From the NCBI GenBank assembly GCA_029339505.1, contig JAQISU010000022.1:12726001-12790000 (forward strand): 64,000 nucleotides of DNA. Reading direction: 5' to 3'. Source of the DNA: Unio delphinus (lineage: Eukaryota > Mollusca > Bivalvia > Unionida > Unionidae). The translations under genes and the position numbers were made by a program. The notes below the pieces were generated by a model. That model was not told the DNA's origin, did no database searches, and was given only the letters and a program-made list of their open reading frames with translations. This document shows, piece by piece, positions 10,889-21,471 of this stretch. Numbering within the stretch: position 1 is the stretch's first letter; each line of letters starts with the position of its first letter.

Positions 10889-12595
10889 TTGGACATTTTA
10901 TTACCAGGACTTTTGCCATTTCTCCAGTGGATAATATTTGAATTATTTGGATTAATTTTGGAATTGATTCTTAAAACCGTAAGTTTATTTTTCTTTTCTG
11001 AAAAATATTTGTACTCAATAAATTGTTTATTAAGTTTTACAAGCTCGTTATTTTCACTCTTTCTATTTTACCGTTTATTCGAGCCGGCCTTACGTTATGC
11101 TTTGAAAATATACCTTCCAAATTATTCTTGGAGATCACATACTTTGATGGACCTAATTTTTCACAACGAAAATACATTAAATTAAGTTTACCATGACTGA
11201 GACCATTTCGATGATATTTCTAATATCAAACAATTTTTCGCATACAGTTATTATTTCGACAAATCTGACGAAGGGTTTACCAGTCTGGATAAATATCTCC
11301 AAAGCAGATACAGATGTAGTTGTGAATCTTCCAAACCGTGCATTCCTGAAGGAAATGGACGAATGCAATGCTTTACTGGGATGCGGGTTGTCAGTTCAGC
11401 ATTTTAGGAGTTTCGTCGCGTTTAACAGTTTCAACAACCAAACAGTTCTTGCTAATCCTTTATAAAGTGTTCAACTCGTGAACATCTTGCAGCTTGTATA
11501 TACTAGAATATTACCAAAAACAAAATTTCACTTCCGTCTAGGAAAGAAAACTGTTGCTTTTGTGGTCATCAAATATATGTCCCAATGAGTTTTTTAATGT
11601 TGGTTGGAACACAATAATTGGATTGTACAATATTTTCATTTTAAATGTTATCAAAACGCTGCAATTCAATTTTAATTTTTGTGTCTTACGAGCATGCAAC
11701 GATTTTATTTAATGATCTTTATTCCATTACCATTGGAATTGTAGCGTGATTTTAAGAGGACGTAAAACGAGATGTCCTTGCTCTAGTATTCCTTCCGATT
11801 TAGCCGCGTGCTGTTTAGACCCCACCGACGACACATGGGGCGAAAAGTAATTACACAAGTAAAACTTTGCGTTGGTTGGACTACTTGTGTGAAATACAAG
11901 ACCAATGTACAAGACATGCTAGAAATGGTGGAGAAAGGAAAATTGGATCTTTGCATGTGAATGAACGGAATTTAGAAGACCTACAGAATACGATGTGGAG
12001 AATATCGAACCTTAAAATCAACGCTACATTTTTTTTTCAAAAGAAGAACAAATGTTACACGCGGGCTGTACCAAGTGGAAGAATCACTAGGGGAACAAAT
12101 CAAATGCATAAATGTGTGGGAGATGGTTGTAACTATGGATGTGTGAAAATGTAAATATCCTTGATTTCACACTGGGAATACTGAAAATTGAACCGAACAC
12201 ATCAATGTGTATCGCATTCATCAAAACAACGTTTTGATCAATTGTAAGGTTTTGTCACTAATGAATGTGCATCATCTAGTTATATCTTACCATTGTCACG
12301 GCGAATTTGTTTCCCGTTCTCGCACGTAGATCTAAGTTGATACTTTCAGGTCACTGACGACATAAGAAAATTTATTAAATATGTGGAGATCATATTTGAA
12401 GATTTGAGCCTGGTGAATTACGAAGAAATTGCAGAGTTTGTACCACACGTAAAGTTTGGTTATGTCATCTTTGCTGCTAACACTACAGCCAATGCCCATT
12501 TGAAATTGTATTCAGTCTGGGTATTGTATGGATATCGAGTCCTTCATTTCAATACGGAAACGACATATATATTGATAATACCACCCACGTGTTAA
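10889..12595 (+). other. Run of four unrecognised plus-strand ORFs
   Basis: Four ORFs follow each other: 10889-11185 (98 codons, very hydrophobic, several membrane-type segments), 11193-11465 (90 codons, ATG 7 bases after the previous stop), 11867-12154 (95 codons, ending in a Cys-containing tail KCVGDGCNYGCVKM) and 12383-12595 (70 codons). The last is open upstream to about 12352, where a TACTTTCAG acceptor-like site precedes it. No family is recognised. They might be a relic of another virus-like element, exons of a host gene, or chance. The spacing of the first two and the lack of microsatellites in 1.7 kb are the only positive hints. Confidence 0.25.
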
Positions 12596-13801
12596 TGACG
12601 ACCATTGCCTGGCAAGGATACGGAAGAGATTACTTTCTGATTTGTCAGTGGACCTTACTACTACAAATTAAAAAGACAAACACGAAGAACGTCATACTGG
12701 ATCCAATATAATATCACTCCAGTCATGTAGTCAACTTTAACGTATCCAAAGACACCCTAACGTCAAGATCAAGACTTTCATCGAAGAATATTAGATCCTT
12801 ACAAAATTGTGTGATTGTCGAATCATCAAACTGTGAGTATAGCCTTGCAGAAAAAATATTAGATTGTCTGTATAAAAAAAACTGATTGTGACTTACCCAT
12901 CACAGCACGATACCGTACTGTACATATGCCGTTCTTTAATTTAGAAAGGTTCCAAAGCAGAAAGAGGATTTTCATAGCAAACATTCACGGAACGATGAAT
13001 TCAACGGCGTGGTGGACCCACTGATTCCAAGTCAAGAACTATGCTGTACGTTACAATCAGAAAGATGCTATAGCTGCAACTACAGTGATGCAGTACGATC
13101 ATGCCACTATGAAGCTCGGTCACATTAATTGACTTCCTGCTAGATGATAGATCGCTCCGTCTACTAATCACGTGACATGATGACATGTTAAGCTCAGGAT
13201 AGATACAAGTAGCTCATTGAGGTTTACAAAATGAATAAGAACACGTGTGTTTTTTTTATTGGCTTTGCCAGGATGTTGTTAAAATTGAGTCCAAACGTTC
13301 AGAAAATGGCATCAAGCTCACAAGAAATATTTGTCTAGATTAGATGAGGTGACTCAGTAGAGCTTTAGCTGTAATGTGAAGATCCATGATTAGACATATA
13401 AAGAAACAGCTTTCAATGAACATGCCAGGTGGTACCGGTTCTTTTACTACCTTCCCTCAATGGGTTATGATTAATATTCGCATGGATAATGTTACGACTC
13501 TACCAATATGTGACAGAAGGAAAGCAAAACCAACGATTAAGAACAATTATAAAGCAATTCACTACAATACACATATATAAATTAATTAAAATACCCCTAA
13601 CACAATTCTGAATTCAAATGTAATCCTAAATGTCCTATCAAATGTCCAAAATATAAAACGTTTCAAAAAAATGTCAGCAGTCTTGATTGTCCTGATAAAA
13701 CACAATGGTGTAATTCAGATTGTCTCGGAATGAATTTCCAAACCTCCAAAGTAATAAATTAATCCAAAAGGCAATTAGTACTTAAGTAACTGAAAAAATA
13801 T
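12596..13801. other. Non-coding region
   Basis: No gene or recognisable repeat is seen. Short ORFs near 13001-13186 and 13386-13580 have no supporting features. Confidence 0.45.
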
Positions 13802-13976
13802 CTTAAAAATAAATACTCTCTAATCATATCTGATTTTAACAACACACAACTGTTATCCTTAAAAATAAATACTCTCTAATCATATCTGATTTTAACATAA
13901 CACAACTGTTATCCTTAAAAATAAATACTCTCTGATCATATCTGATCTTAACAACACACAACTGTTATCCTTAAAA
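13802..13976. repeat. Tandem repeat, about 57 bp x 3
   Basis: Three near-identical units begin with TTAAAAATAAATACTCTC and end in CACAACTGTTATCC, differing by a few substitutions. Confidence 0.9.
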
Positions 13977-15317
13977 AATCTGTTCAAAATGTGTGTATCG
14001 AAACCACATTCCCTCAAAACATCTAAGACTACAACTAAATGGTATTATATTTATATAATGCATGATGATCCTGATGGATTTTTACATCCTTAGTTAACGA
14101 ACTGCGCGCATTGTAAACCTCATGTTTGCATCCTCCGGACCATAACAGTGTATGATATATTTAATATTGAAATGTACATTTATGTTTTCCTTATTTTTCA
14201 AAGAACCTTACAAAAACTGACTTATAGATGGTACTTTGTCTCAAGAGAGTGTATTTTAAAATGTGAGTTTAAGAAACAGTGTTGACAATATTGTAGTGAG
14301 AGGTTCCTACTGGTGTTTTCACATACGTGTGCATTGATTATTCAAAATACCAAAGAGTTCGTAAGTGTGTTATTGAATTTGTTTTTATGACTGCTTAACT
14401 ATTGAAGTTAGTGTCTTCAATAAAAAAGGTCATCTCAGCTGGTTTGGTGACAAAATTATGTTATTGCAAAGTTTTAGAGTAATTAACTCTTCAGCTAAAT
14501 TTTAGTTGCATATGCTTGCCAAAAAATAATAAATTCAAATATTTGTGTAATGTAAAGAAATAAAATATCAACACAACATTTTCGAAAACACTTAGATCAT
14601 CTGGTGACAGCGCTTGTTTTAACAAATCTATGATATCTAGCTCAGAGTGGTACAATCATTGTAATAACCTATTATATTCAGAAAACGTTGTCGATGATAT
14701 TTAATGAGGACGAACCTCTTTTGAATATTCATCATTCAAATTGCGATCCACTTATTGAAACTTTATATGCAGACGAATTTGGATACTTTATTTTTACACT
14801 TGAATCTGGGAAGGCCTGATGTCCTCATAGGATATTGACTTTTGCAAATGAACTATGCTGCGTATTACGTAATTGCTAGCAGCATTTTTTCTAACCAGTT
14901 TTTAATACAAGTAGTTCTTCATGGCGAGAAGTTAATATATGGCCATTACGTAAAAGGACACATTAGACCATTCTATTAATTTCAGAGGCATATCATTGAT
15001 AAATGTTATGTGAATCACCTTTATATCGATATTAAACACGCCTTTACAGGAAATGAATTGTATGTAATTGCGTTATTGTGGGGGAGGGGGTATTCAGTTA
15101 TTGATAACATATTCTCCCTACGGTATGTCATGTAAATCATAAAACAGGGAAGGTTTTACTGTTTGTATGCATGTTTCTATAATGCGCTTGACAAGACTGC
15201 ATACGTTAAGTTGTGGAAGAGTTTGCCCCCAAAATGTAACAGTTAAAAAATGTTATCTATTTGAAAATTTAATGTACTCTAACTTGCGGGACTGCTAACC
15301 ACCATTCGTTTATTTAT
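13977..15317. other. Non-coding region left of element 2
   Basis: No ORF, exon or repeat is supported. The left limit of element 2 probably lies here or just to the right, but no terminal repeat was found. Confidence 0.4.
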
Positions 15318-15903
15318 TTATTTTTTTTTGCGTCTTAGATCCTTCAATTTGTTTCCACGCAACGCATTTGTAAAATGTTCTATTATTCGTTCTTCACCAC
15401 AATTCAACGACGACAATTTCATGGATTTTAATTTCTCAATACTCGGTTTGTCATTTATCGGATAGATCCCATAAACAACTACAGTTACATGATAAGATCT
15501 CTCGTAATACGGTTTGTCAATTCCAGTCAACGGTCCTGGTTTGGAATCCTGACTCACAGTGACAGTTCTTTTTTTTTTTTTCAAGATGGGTTCAAATTTG
15601 TCACGTATAATCCAATTTCCTGTTTCTGAACGGATAGTGAATTTCACTCTAAAACAATACATTCTATGGTTAAGATGTGATATTATCGCTGCTACTTTTT
15701 GGTCGTTCATGGTAGCATCAACACTACCATCGATTCGAAATGGTGACCATCACGCTTAAATTCATTATATCCCTCGTGGATTTAACTAACATGCTTCTCT
15801 CACTTATTAGACCCTTATTTGGTACATCTACGGAGACTCTATCGAGATTGAATTTAGCATTTTTCCTAGGTTCGATTTTGGATAATCTCTCGAACTCCTC
15901 CAT
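15318..15903 (-). pseudogene. Divergent minus-strand gene of element 2, unrecognised
   Basis: On the minus strand, ATG at 15903-15901 opens a charged protein (MEEFERLSKIEPRKNAKFNL) to about 15750. After a frameshift it continues (WSPFRIDGSVDATMNDQK...) to the stop near 15318, for about 195 codons in all. The C-terminus is Lys/Arg-rich and ends in a run of lysines. It has beta-rich segments (YHVTVVVYGIYP) but no motif I can name. It is divergent from the Cys-rich gene at 16002, with a TA repeat between them. It could be the N-terminal part of a larger replication protein truncated at the element's left side. That is a guess from position only. Confidence 0.4.
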
Positions 15904-15927
15904 ATTATAATTAAAACAAGTATTTTT

Positions 15928-15929
<2 letters not shown>

Positions 15930-16000
<71 letters not shown>
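15930..16000. repeat. (TA)n microsatellite, about 35 units
   Basis: An uninterrupted TA run separates two divergent genes of element 2. It fills most of what would be their shared promoter region. Confidence 0.95.
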
Positions 16001-16001
<1 letters not shown>

Positions 16002-16003
<2 letters not shown>

Positions 16004-16334
16004 GAATCACTGTAAGTGGCTTATGATAGGATCAGTAACCGTTTGTAACAAATCATGCAGAAATGAATTCTGTGGATATCATTCACAGAGTGTACGACGT
16101 GGAAGCTTAGGTCCTTTAACATGCATACGATGTGGGGTGGGTGTGCGAGGAAAATCGCAGCTGTGTCTCAATTGTGATGGTAAGCGATACAGCGAGCTTA
16201 AGCGCTATTATGATAAGAGAGTTAAAAACTCCATCAAAAACTCTGACCCTGACCCTGACTCTGTCAGCGTCAAGGACAAAATCATCAGAACACCTCAAAA
16301 CTACATTGATAGATTCTCAATAAGTAATAATTAA
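16002..16334 (+). CDS. Cys-rich zinc-ribbon-like small protein, element 2
   Basis: This intact 110-codon ORF has Cys pairs typical of zinc binding. An N-terminal C...C...C...C/H set (CKWLM, CNKSC, FCGYH) is followed by CIRCGVG...CLNCDG at residues 46-66. The C-terminal half is basic and polar. The layout, two treble-clef or ribbon-like clusters and a short tail, recurs in small genes of adintovirus-like elements in invertebrates, with no known role. A regulatory or nucleic-acid-binding function is inference. It is one of the few unbroken genes of element 2. The ATG lies immediately after the TA repeat. Confidence 0.6.
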
Positions 16335-16374
16335 ACCAAATAATTAATTAGACAAATAATATGTATGTATATAA

Positions 16375-16835
16375 ATGAGCCAAGAATTTCAACCACATCC
16401 CGTGATCATCGATTATGAATCGCCTCGTGATGGTGTAGTCAGACACCGCAGGCTGAAACAAAAACAGTAGGTGTTGTTGATAATCAAGGATATCTTAGAT
16501 TTACTGATGGAGGGAAATGACATCTCAACCATCGGATAGCATTTGAATGTTTCAATGGATTGATCAAAGATGGGTTTGTAATTGATCACAAAAATCGTAT
16601 AAGAACTGATAATTCTTTAACTAATCTTCAAGCTATCACTCAGAGCGAAATTTTTTTTTAAAACAAACTGATACTTCTAAAACAGTTGGAAAGAGACCTG
16701 TCAAATCTCTCAACATAGAAACTAACGAAGAAAGAATATTTCAATAACTAAATAGCGCCGGCAAGTATTTTGATATTTGCCAACCTTCGGTTCGACGCGT
16801 TGCAGAGGAATACAACATTCTGCTTTTTCAAAGAA
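16375..16835 (+). pseudogene. HNH endonuclease relic (homing/free-standing type)
   Basis: Three frames together read an HNH_3-type nuclease. The first opens at ATG 16375 (SQEFQPHPVIIDY). The core is HRIAFECFNG, then VIDHKNRIRTDNSLTNLQA, which carries the D-H and N-x(n)-N residues of HNH enzymes and the usual NL-A-T ending. After a frameshift in a T9 run near 16650-16661 comes a region like the NUMOD1 DNA-binding helix (QPSVRRVAEEYN). A TGA sits just before the nuclease core and a TAA within the C-terminal part. Such genes are common in phages and giant viruses as mobile endonucleases and are unusual in this type of element. The copy is dead. The family call is strong and its origin is unknown. 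Confidence 0.65.
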
Positions 16836-16839
16836 CTTT

Positions 16840-17909
16840 AAACACAAAATTTAATTTACATACATCTAAATTCCATTTTTTGTACTCTTTGGTTATGTGC
16901 GTTTTAATACCAGAGGGAAATAACTCGTGTAGGCATGTGTGTATAGTCCTGTAACAGAGATAACTCTGTTGTTGTTGTTTTTACGGAAATACCTCTATGA
17001 TCTCATGGGAATAATCAGTATTCGTTCTCTGATCTATTTTGTTAAAAACCGAATCAAACAAATAAATATTTACAAATATAGTATTCTTTTTTTGATACCG
17101 TTTTCAGGTATCTTGATTTGTTTAGATGTTGTCAATAATCACAATTAAGTTACGAGAGAGTAAAAATCACACACCACTGCTATTGATTTTCATGTATTAG
17201 TCAGCTTATATAGTATATAACCGGTTTTGTTATTGGGGCTCCAGCCTTGATTCGAAGTTCAATTGAAAACCATTCTACGTCACACCGTCACACGGTGTGA
17301 ATGTGTTTTTGCATTCACCCGGGGTGATTTTGTGGGATAGAGTGGTTTAGTAGAATGTAGATTATAGCCCATGTGTGTATTGTGCCGTCCTTTGTATATA
17401 TGTATATAGTCCTTTGTATATATGTATATAAATAGTGTTTCATTATCAAACCACGCCTTATTGGAATTCGCTAGACTGTGTTGACAGGCTAGGTATTCTG
17501 ATAGGCTGTCGTCATTCATATTGGAATTCCCTAGACTGTTGTTGACAGGCTAGGTATTCTGATAGGCTGTCGTCATTCATATTGGAATTCGCTAGACTGT
17601 TGTTGACAGGCTAGGTGTTCTGATATATCATCATATATAATCCTTTGTTTTGCCGTCTCTATATACCTTAATGTACCTTGAACCTGCTAGAACACTCGAA
17701 CCTAGAGGTTAAAGGTTGTGCCGTCCCTTAATTAAGATTATCTCTATATACCTTAATTAAGATTGTAAATATGTATATATGTATATAATAAATCATGTAC
17801 ATAGCTGTATATGTATCACGCTTGAAAGAAAACGGGTCAAAATTGACCCCATTTGTTTAAAAAATATATTAGATATACAAATATATTAGATATATAAAAA
17901 TATCATATA
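16840..17909. other. Non-coding region with tandem repeat and hairpins
   Basis: A 61-bp unit (ATTGGAATTCGCTAGACTGT...) is repeated 2.8 times at about 17460-17628. Perfect hairpins occur at 17281-17299 (CACACCGT-CAC-ACGGTGTG) and just after it (GTGAATG...CATTCAC). At about 17836-17851, GGGTCAA-AA-TTGACCC is preceded by CGCTTGAAAGAAAAC, which resembles the end of a piggyBac-type element; no partner end was found. No gene is supported. Confidence 0.5.
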
Positions 17910-18269
17910 ATGAATCTTGAAAATATAAATGATATCATAAACGCAATTTCAGATTTAAAAATCAAAAAATACAATTATCAGATGAATTAGATTTGTAATC
18001 AGATTCTCTCTGATTTTCAAAATCTCGATGATAACGCTCAAAATAATAAATATATGTTACCTTTCCAATATGCACTAATTAAAAGGATACAACAGGCTGT
18101 TAATGAATCATTAGCCTATAACAGCGATGTAAATAAATTCATTCCGTTATTTACCGCAGTGGAAAAGATTAAGGGTGAACTCGGCCAACAATACCAGATC
18201 AAGCGTACAATAAATTCAAGAATACAATTGATAAAGGAACTCAATAAACAGAACAATACACTGCCATGA
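17910..18269 (+). CDS. Small helical ORF of element 2, one TAG
   Basis: ATG 17910 opens a 119-codon frame to TGA 18267-18269 with a single TAG at 17988-17990. The product would be almost entirely helical and polar (NLENINDIINAISDLKIKK, then LIKRIQQAVNES and VEKIKGELGQQ). No family is recognised. It lies upstream of the capsid genes on the same strand, so it probably belongs to the element. A short inverted repeat follows the stop (AAAAC...GTTTT). Confidence 0.4.
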
Positions 18270-18545
18270 AAACACTACGGTTTTGAAAACATAACACATG
18301 TACATGCTTTTGAAACAGGAAGTTTTGAATGAGACATGTGATTTGTAAATTGCTAAATTTAGTTTCAATACAGGTATGACCCATCGCACAACGAAGTCCT
18401 TTTGACAATTTGTATGGGTTTTAAATTCTATATCACTGTAGAAGATTTAAATATTTTCCAGGTAAAATACCTTTCCAGGTATGATACCTTACAGGTATGA
18501 TCAGTGTTATTTTTTGCGCTGCATTGATTTGATCACCAGTGATAA

Positions 18546-18860
18546 CAACAAGAATATTATATCCCATCTGATGAAGAAGAAAATGATGATGCACAATGAG
18601 CTATTGGAAGCCGATTTTCTCAGAGAGTAACCCCAAGCTCCGCTTTGGGCAGTGGTTTTGTTTGTTGTCCTAATAATGTTCTCGGAGACATAGCACGATT
18701 AGAAATTCTCATTGGGGGAAAACGAACTGGAAATAACTCACCGGAAATAATTAATGACGCCGCTGATATCTGCAGACGACTATTTGAAGGTGATATCATG
18801 GATATTGGTGTATATCGAGAATTTATAGATTTACTAGTTGATGATTATTACGGCGATTAG
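18546..18860 (+). CDS. Small acidic/helical ORF of element 2, one TGA
   Basis: The frame opens after a TAA at 18543 and has an acidic start (PSDEEENDDA). It meets TGA at 18597-18599 and continues through a loop-rich stretch to a helical C-terminal domain (LGDIARLEILIGGKRTGNN, ICRRLFEGDIMDIG). The stop is at 18858-18860. A leucine-containing helical domain of this shape, followed directly by the core-like gene, recurs in related invertebrate elements, but I know no function for it. The true start is uncertain because there is no ATG near the open end. Confidence 0.4.
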
Positions 18861-18880
18861 ATAAATAACATTTAAATAAA

Positions 18881-19504
18881 ATGATCATACACTACAACCA
18901 CTATAAGCCAACCATGACTTACGTAGTAAATTCACGACTACCCTTTTGTAAGGTTTATTATGGAGATGGTCTCGGTAATGTTATTCAAGGGTTATTTGTA
19001 AGGATGGCTCCAAAAATAGAACCAATCGCAAAACAATTATCAATGAAAGCTATTGATGTTATTCGTGATAAGGATATTAGCGCTGTTGGTGATGCTGCCG
19101 TTAAAGCATTTTCCGGGGCCAAAGAAAAACTACTAACACTATTTCGACGACGAAAAAACCCACCAGTGAAACTACCATCTACGGAGATTATGCCTGCGAA
19201 TATTAGCAAAATAATAAACATCGCAGTGGATCAAAAAATAGCATCGCGGATAAATGAGGGATTTGATGCTCAGGGGAATATTACTGCAAATATGATTGCG
19301 GGAAGTGCAGCGCCGGATTAAGCACCGTGGAGGCCCATAGGCAGTCAAACTTTTGGGGCCCCAGACCCACGGTCACGGTCTCATGGGGGCCCCTGGGGCC
19401 CATAAAAGTCGCGGGGCCCATAGGCAGTTGCCTACTCTGCCTAATGGGTAATCCGGGACTGGGGAAGTGGTCTGAGATCGCGATTTAGATCGAGAAATAT
19501 ATAA
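18881..19504 (+). pseudogene. Virion-core-like protein, element 2, split by a MITE
   Basis: The ORF begins at ATG 18881 (an alternative ATG lies at 18914). It shows a short N-terminus with VYYGDGLGNVIQGLF, an amphipathic middle (KQLSMKAIDVIRDKDISAVG) and a basic patch (LLTLFRRRKNPP). This is the layout of the short minor-virion or core protein of Polinton/adintovirus-like elements and parallels the 1810 gene of element 1. The reading enters a foreign 154-bp insert at 19308 and stops at once. Beyond the insert and its repeated 8-bp target, the same frame carries a short Arg-rich tail to TAA 19502-19504, 4 bases before the capsid ATG. So the gene was whole when the MITE arrived. Confidence 0.6.
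19308..19461. mobile_element. hAT-type MITE, 154 bp, with perfect 8-bp target duplication
   Basis: The ends CAGCGCCGGATTA and TAATCCGGGACTG are near-perfect inverted repeats of the hAT type (CAG start). GGGAAGTG flanks both sides exactly (19300-19307 and 19462-19469), the 8-bp duplication expected for hAT transposition. The inside is GC-rich with repeated GGCCCATAGGCAG and GGGGCCC motifs, unlike the AT-rich surroundings, and has no coding capacity. Confidence 0.85.
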
Positions 19505-19508
19505 TAAA

Positions 19509-20923
19509 ATGTTGAAATAGTCACCTGATACGGCATTTGATTTAGATGCCCCAGTTCTCAAAGATGATTCTGTACGCGATTATCAATTTTATTCCTATAA
19601 CGCAATACAACCAAAAAGTTGATCAAGAATCGAACTTCAGGTTCAAGATCCAAGCAAATACTTTCTACCCGCTGAAGCATTTATTGAAGTAGAAGGAGAA
19701 CTTGTAACAAATGTTGCACTTGATACTCCATAAGCAGATGGTGCCAAAGTTGGCTTTGTCAATAATGGTATCATGGCATTATTTAGTAGCGCTAGATATA
19801 TGAATGATGGAAGAGAGATTGAATCTATAGAGCATGATGTTGATGTTGCTACAACAATAGTGGGTTTAGCAAGATATTCTGATGATTATACAAGATCAGC
19901 AGGTCAAACAATGATGTTTGCTAAGGATATTACTGATCACGCTGAACACAATAAGTATATTAAATTACGGACACCAAAAGATATTGCATCTGATCCACAA
20001 CCAGCTGATTCTGTTGAACATGAAGCAAGACCAGCTGCTGCCTTTGATGTTATAAAAAGTGATAGTCTTCGTTACAACCTAGGGTTTACAACACGCGTAT
20101 CAATGCTACAAGGACCGCGTAGATTATTTTCATGCGCGATTCCACTATCCCATATTTTCGGATTTTGCAGAAATGTTAGAAAGGTTAACTTTGCAGCGAA
20201 ACATACAGTAGTCCTCGTGCGAAAGGGAGATGATAATGATGCAATCTGGCGAGAAGCAGGCCCTGCTGCAGCTCCAGTTGCTGATGGTAAAGTAAATATA
20301 ACAAAACTCTCACTGTGGATGACAATAAAGACTCCATCAATCACCGCAGAGCAAAAATTACTATCATTTATGGATACAGGTGGTAAATCATTGCTATCAT
20401 GGCTAACGGCAATAGCAGATATTATGGAGACTTCTGTTAATGGTATATTTACATGGCACATGTCATCAAAACAAGGAGTTTCTGCGCCGCGGCAAATATT
20501 TGTTGCGTTACAGGATAAGGCACGATTAAATTCACAAACACGCAGCCATATGATATTTGATCAACTCGGTGTTACTGAAGTCACGCTGAGAATAAACGGC
20601 CAACAAGAACCATCCGAAGATATTTTACTTAATTACGGACAAAACCAAATAGCACGCGCGTATCATCGTTTGCTGACATATATGGGACGTGATAATAATG
20701 TAGATACTGGTCTGCAAATATCACAGTTAGATTTTAGAAAACTATATCCGATATTTATTACTTTTCGTTGGAACATCTTGACTTAACCAGACAGTCCGTC
20801 GTTGACATACATTTCCGAGCTCCTCCTGCTGGTGGTTACAGAGCAGTTGCTGTCATACTCAGTGACAAATCAATGCTACTTGAAGGTGTTGGTGGACGAA
20901 TAAGGGAGTTGATGCGCCAGTAG
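19509..20923 (+). pseudogene. Major capsid-like protein, element 2
   Basis: About 470 codons encode a protein recognised as the double-jelly-roll capsid (hexon-like) family found in Polinton/adintovirus-like elements of cnidarians and other invertebrates. Landmarks seen are YFLPAEAFIEVEGEL, GIMALFSSARYM, PLSHIFGFCRNV and HTVVLVRKGDDNDAIW. The frame from ATG 19509 is shared by three stops (TAG 19518, TGA near 19605 and TAA near 19731). It then runs unbroken from 19734 to 20784, and a frameshift at about 20780 leads to the C-terminal strand region and TAG 20921-20923. It is only distantly related to the capsid gene of element 1. A hairpin (AAAACAT-GTAA-ATGTTTT) follows the stop directly. Confidence 0.8.
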
Positions 20924-20941
20924 AAAACATGTAAATGTTTT
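20924..20941 (+). terminator. Hairpin directly after the element 2 capsid gene
   Basis: AAAACAT-GTAA-ATGTTTT is a perfect 7-bp stem with a 4-nt loop that begins on the base after the stop codon. It could mark a transcript end or RNA-processing site. No proof exists in the sequence, and AT-rich hairpins of this size also occur by chance. Confidence 0.3.
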
Positions 20942-20984
20942 TCAAAAACATGTAGACAATTAAATCAAATCTCATATTAAATAA

Positions 20985-21428
20985 AATGATATATGGTCAT
21001 GTTAATGTTACTCTGACTCCTGGTCAAATTAAAAAATTGAAATCGGATTCAGCTAAAAAAAATGTGGAACTACGATATCGTTAAAACACAATCAGATGTA
21101 TGGTGGTCAAAATAAACTATCACTGACAGCTCGTCAAATTAAGCATTTAAATGATGCTACCAAAGATAGAAAAGGTGTTCAGGTCACTCTCTCTGCATCC
21201 GCAATCAAAGACATAATAAAATCAGGGGGTATATTTCCACTTCTCGCTGCGATTCCAGCACTAATTGCAGCCGCCGACCACGCGGTTGCGAAAGCTGCCG
21301 CCCTCGGAGATGTTGGTACCGCGGCAGGGATGGCACTAAAGAAAGCTACCGGACAGGGATACAATAAAAGGGAAAAGGTCTTAGACTACCAGGAGCTCAG
21401 CATTCATTGTACAGCGGAAACGGCCTGA
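20985..21428 (+). pseudogene. Hydrophobic-segment minor protein, element 2
   Basis: A first frame at ATG 20985 gives NVTLTPGQIKKLKSDSA and stops. A second, open from ATG 21096 (KLSLTARQIKHLNDATK), repeats the same kind of T-x-x-Q-I-K-x-L motif, then shows SASAIKDIIKSGG and a long Ala-rich hydrophobic stretch (FPLLAAIPALIAAADHAVAK). Tandem TxxQxxxL motifs followed by a hydrophobic, membrane-active-type segment are a recurrent signature of a protein between capsid and protease genes in related invertebrate elements. It may act like an internal capsid protein that disrupts membranes. That role is inference. One frameshift near 21085 separates the two parts. Confidence 0.55.
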
Positions 21429-21471
21429 GACAACCAGGGACGGTTTACTAACTCCAGAACCGAAGGTTCCA

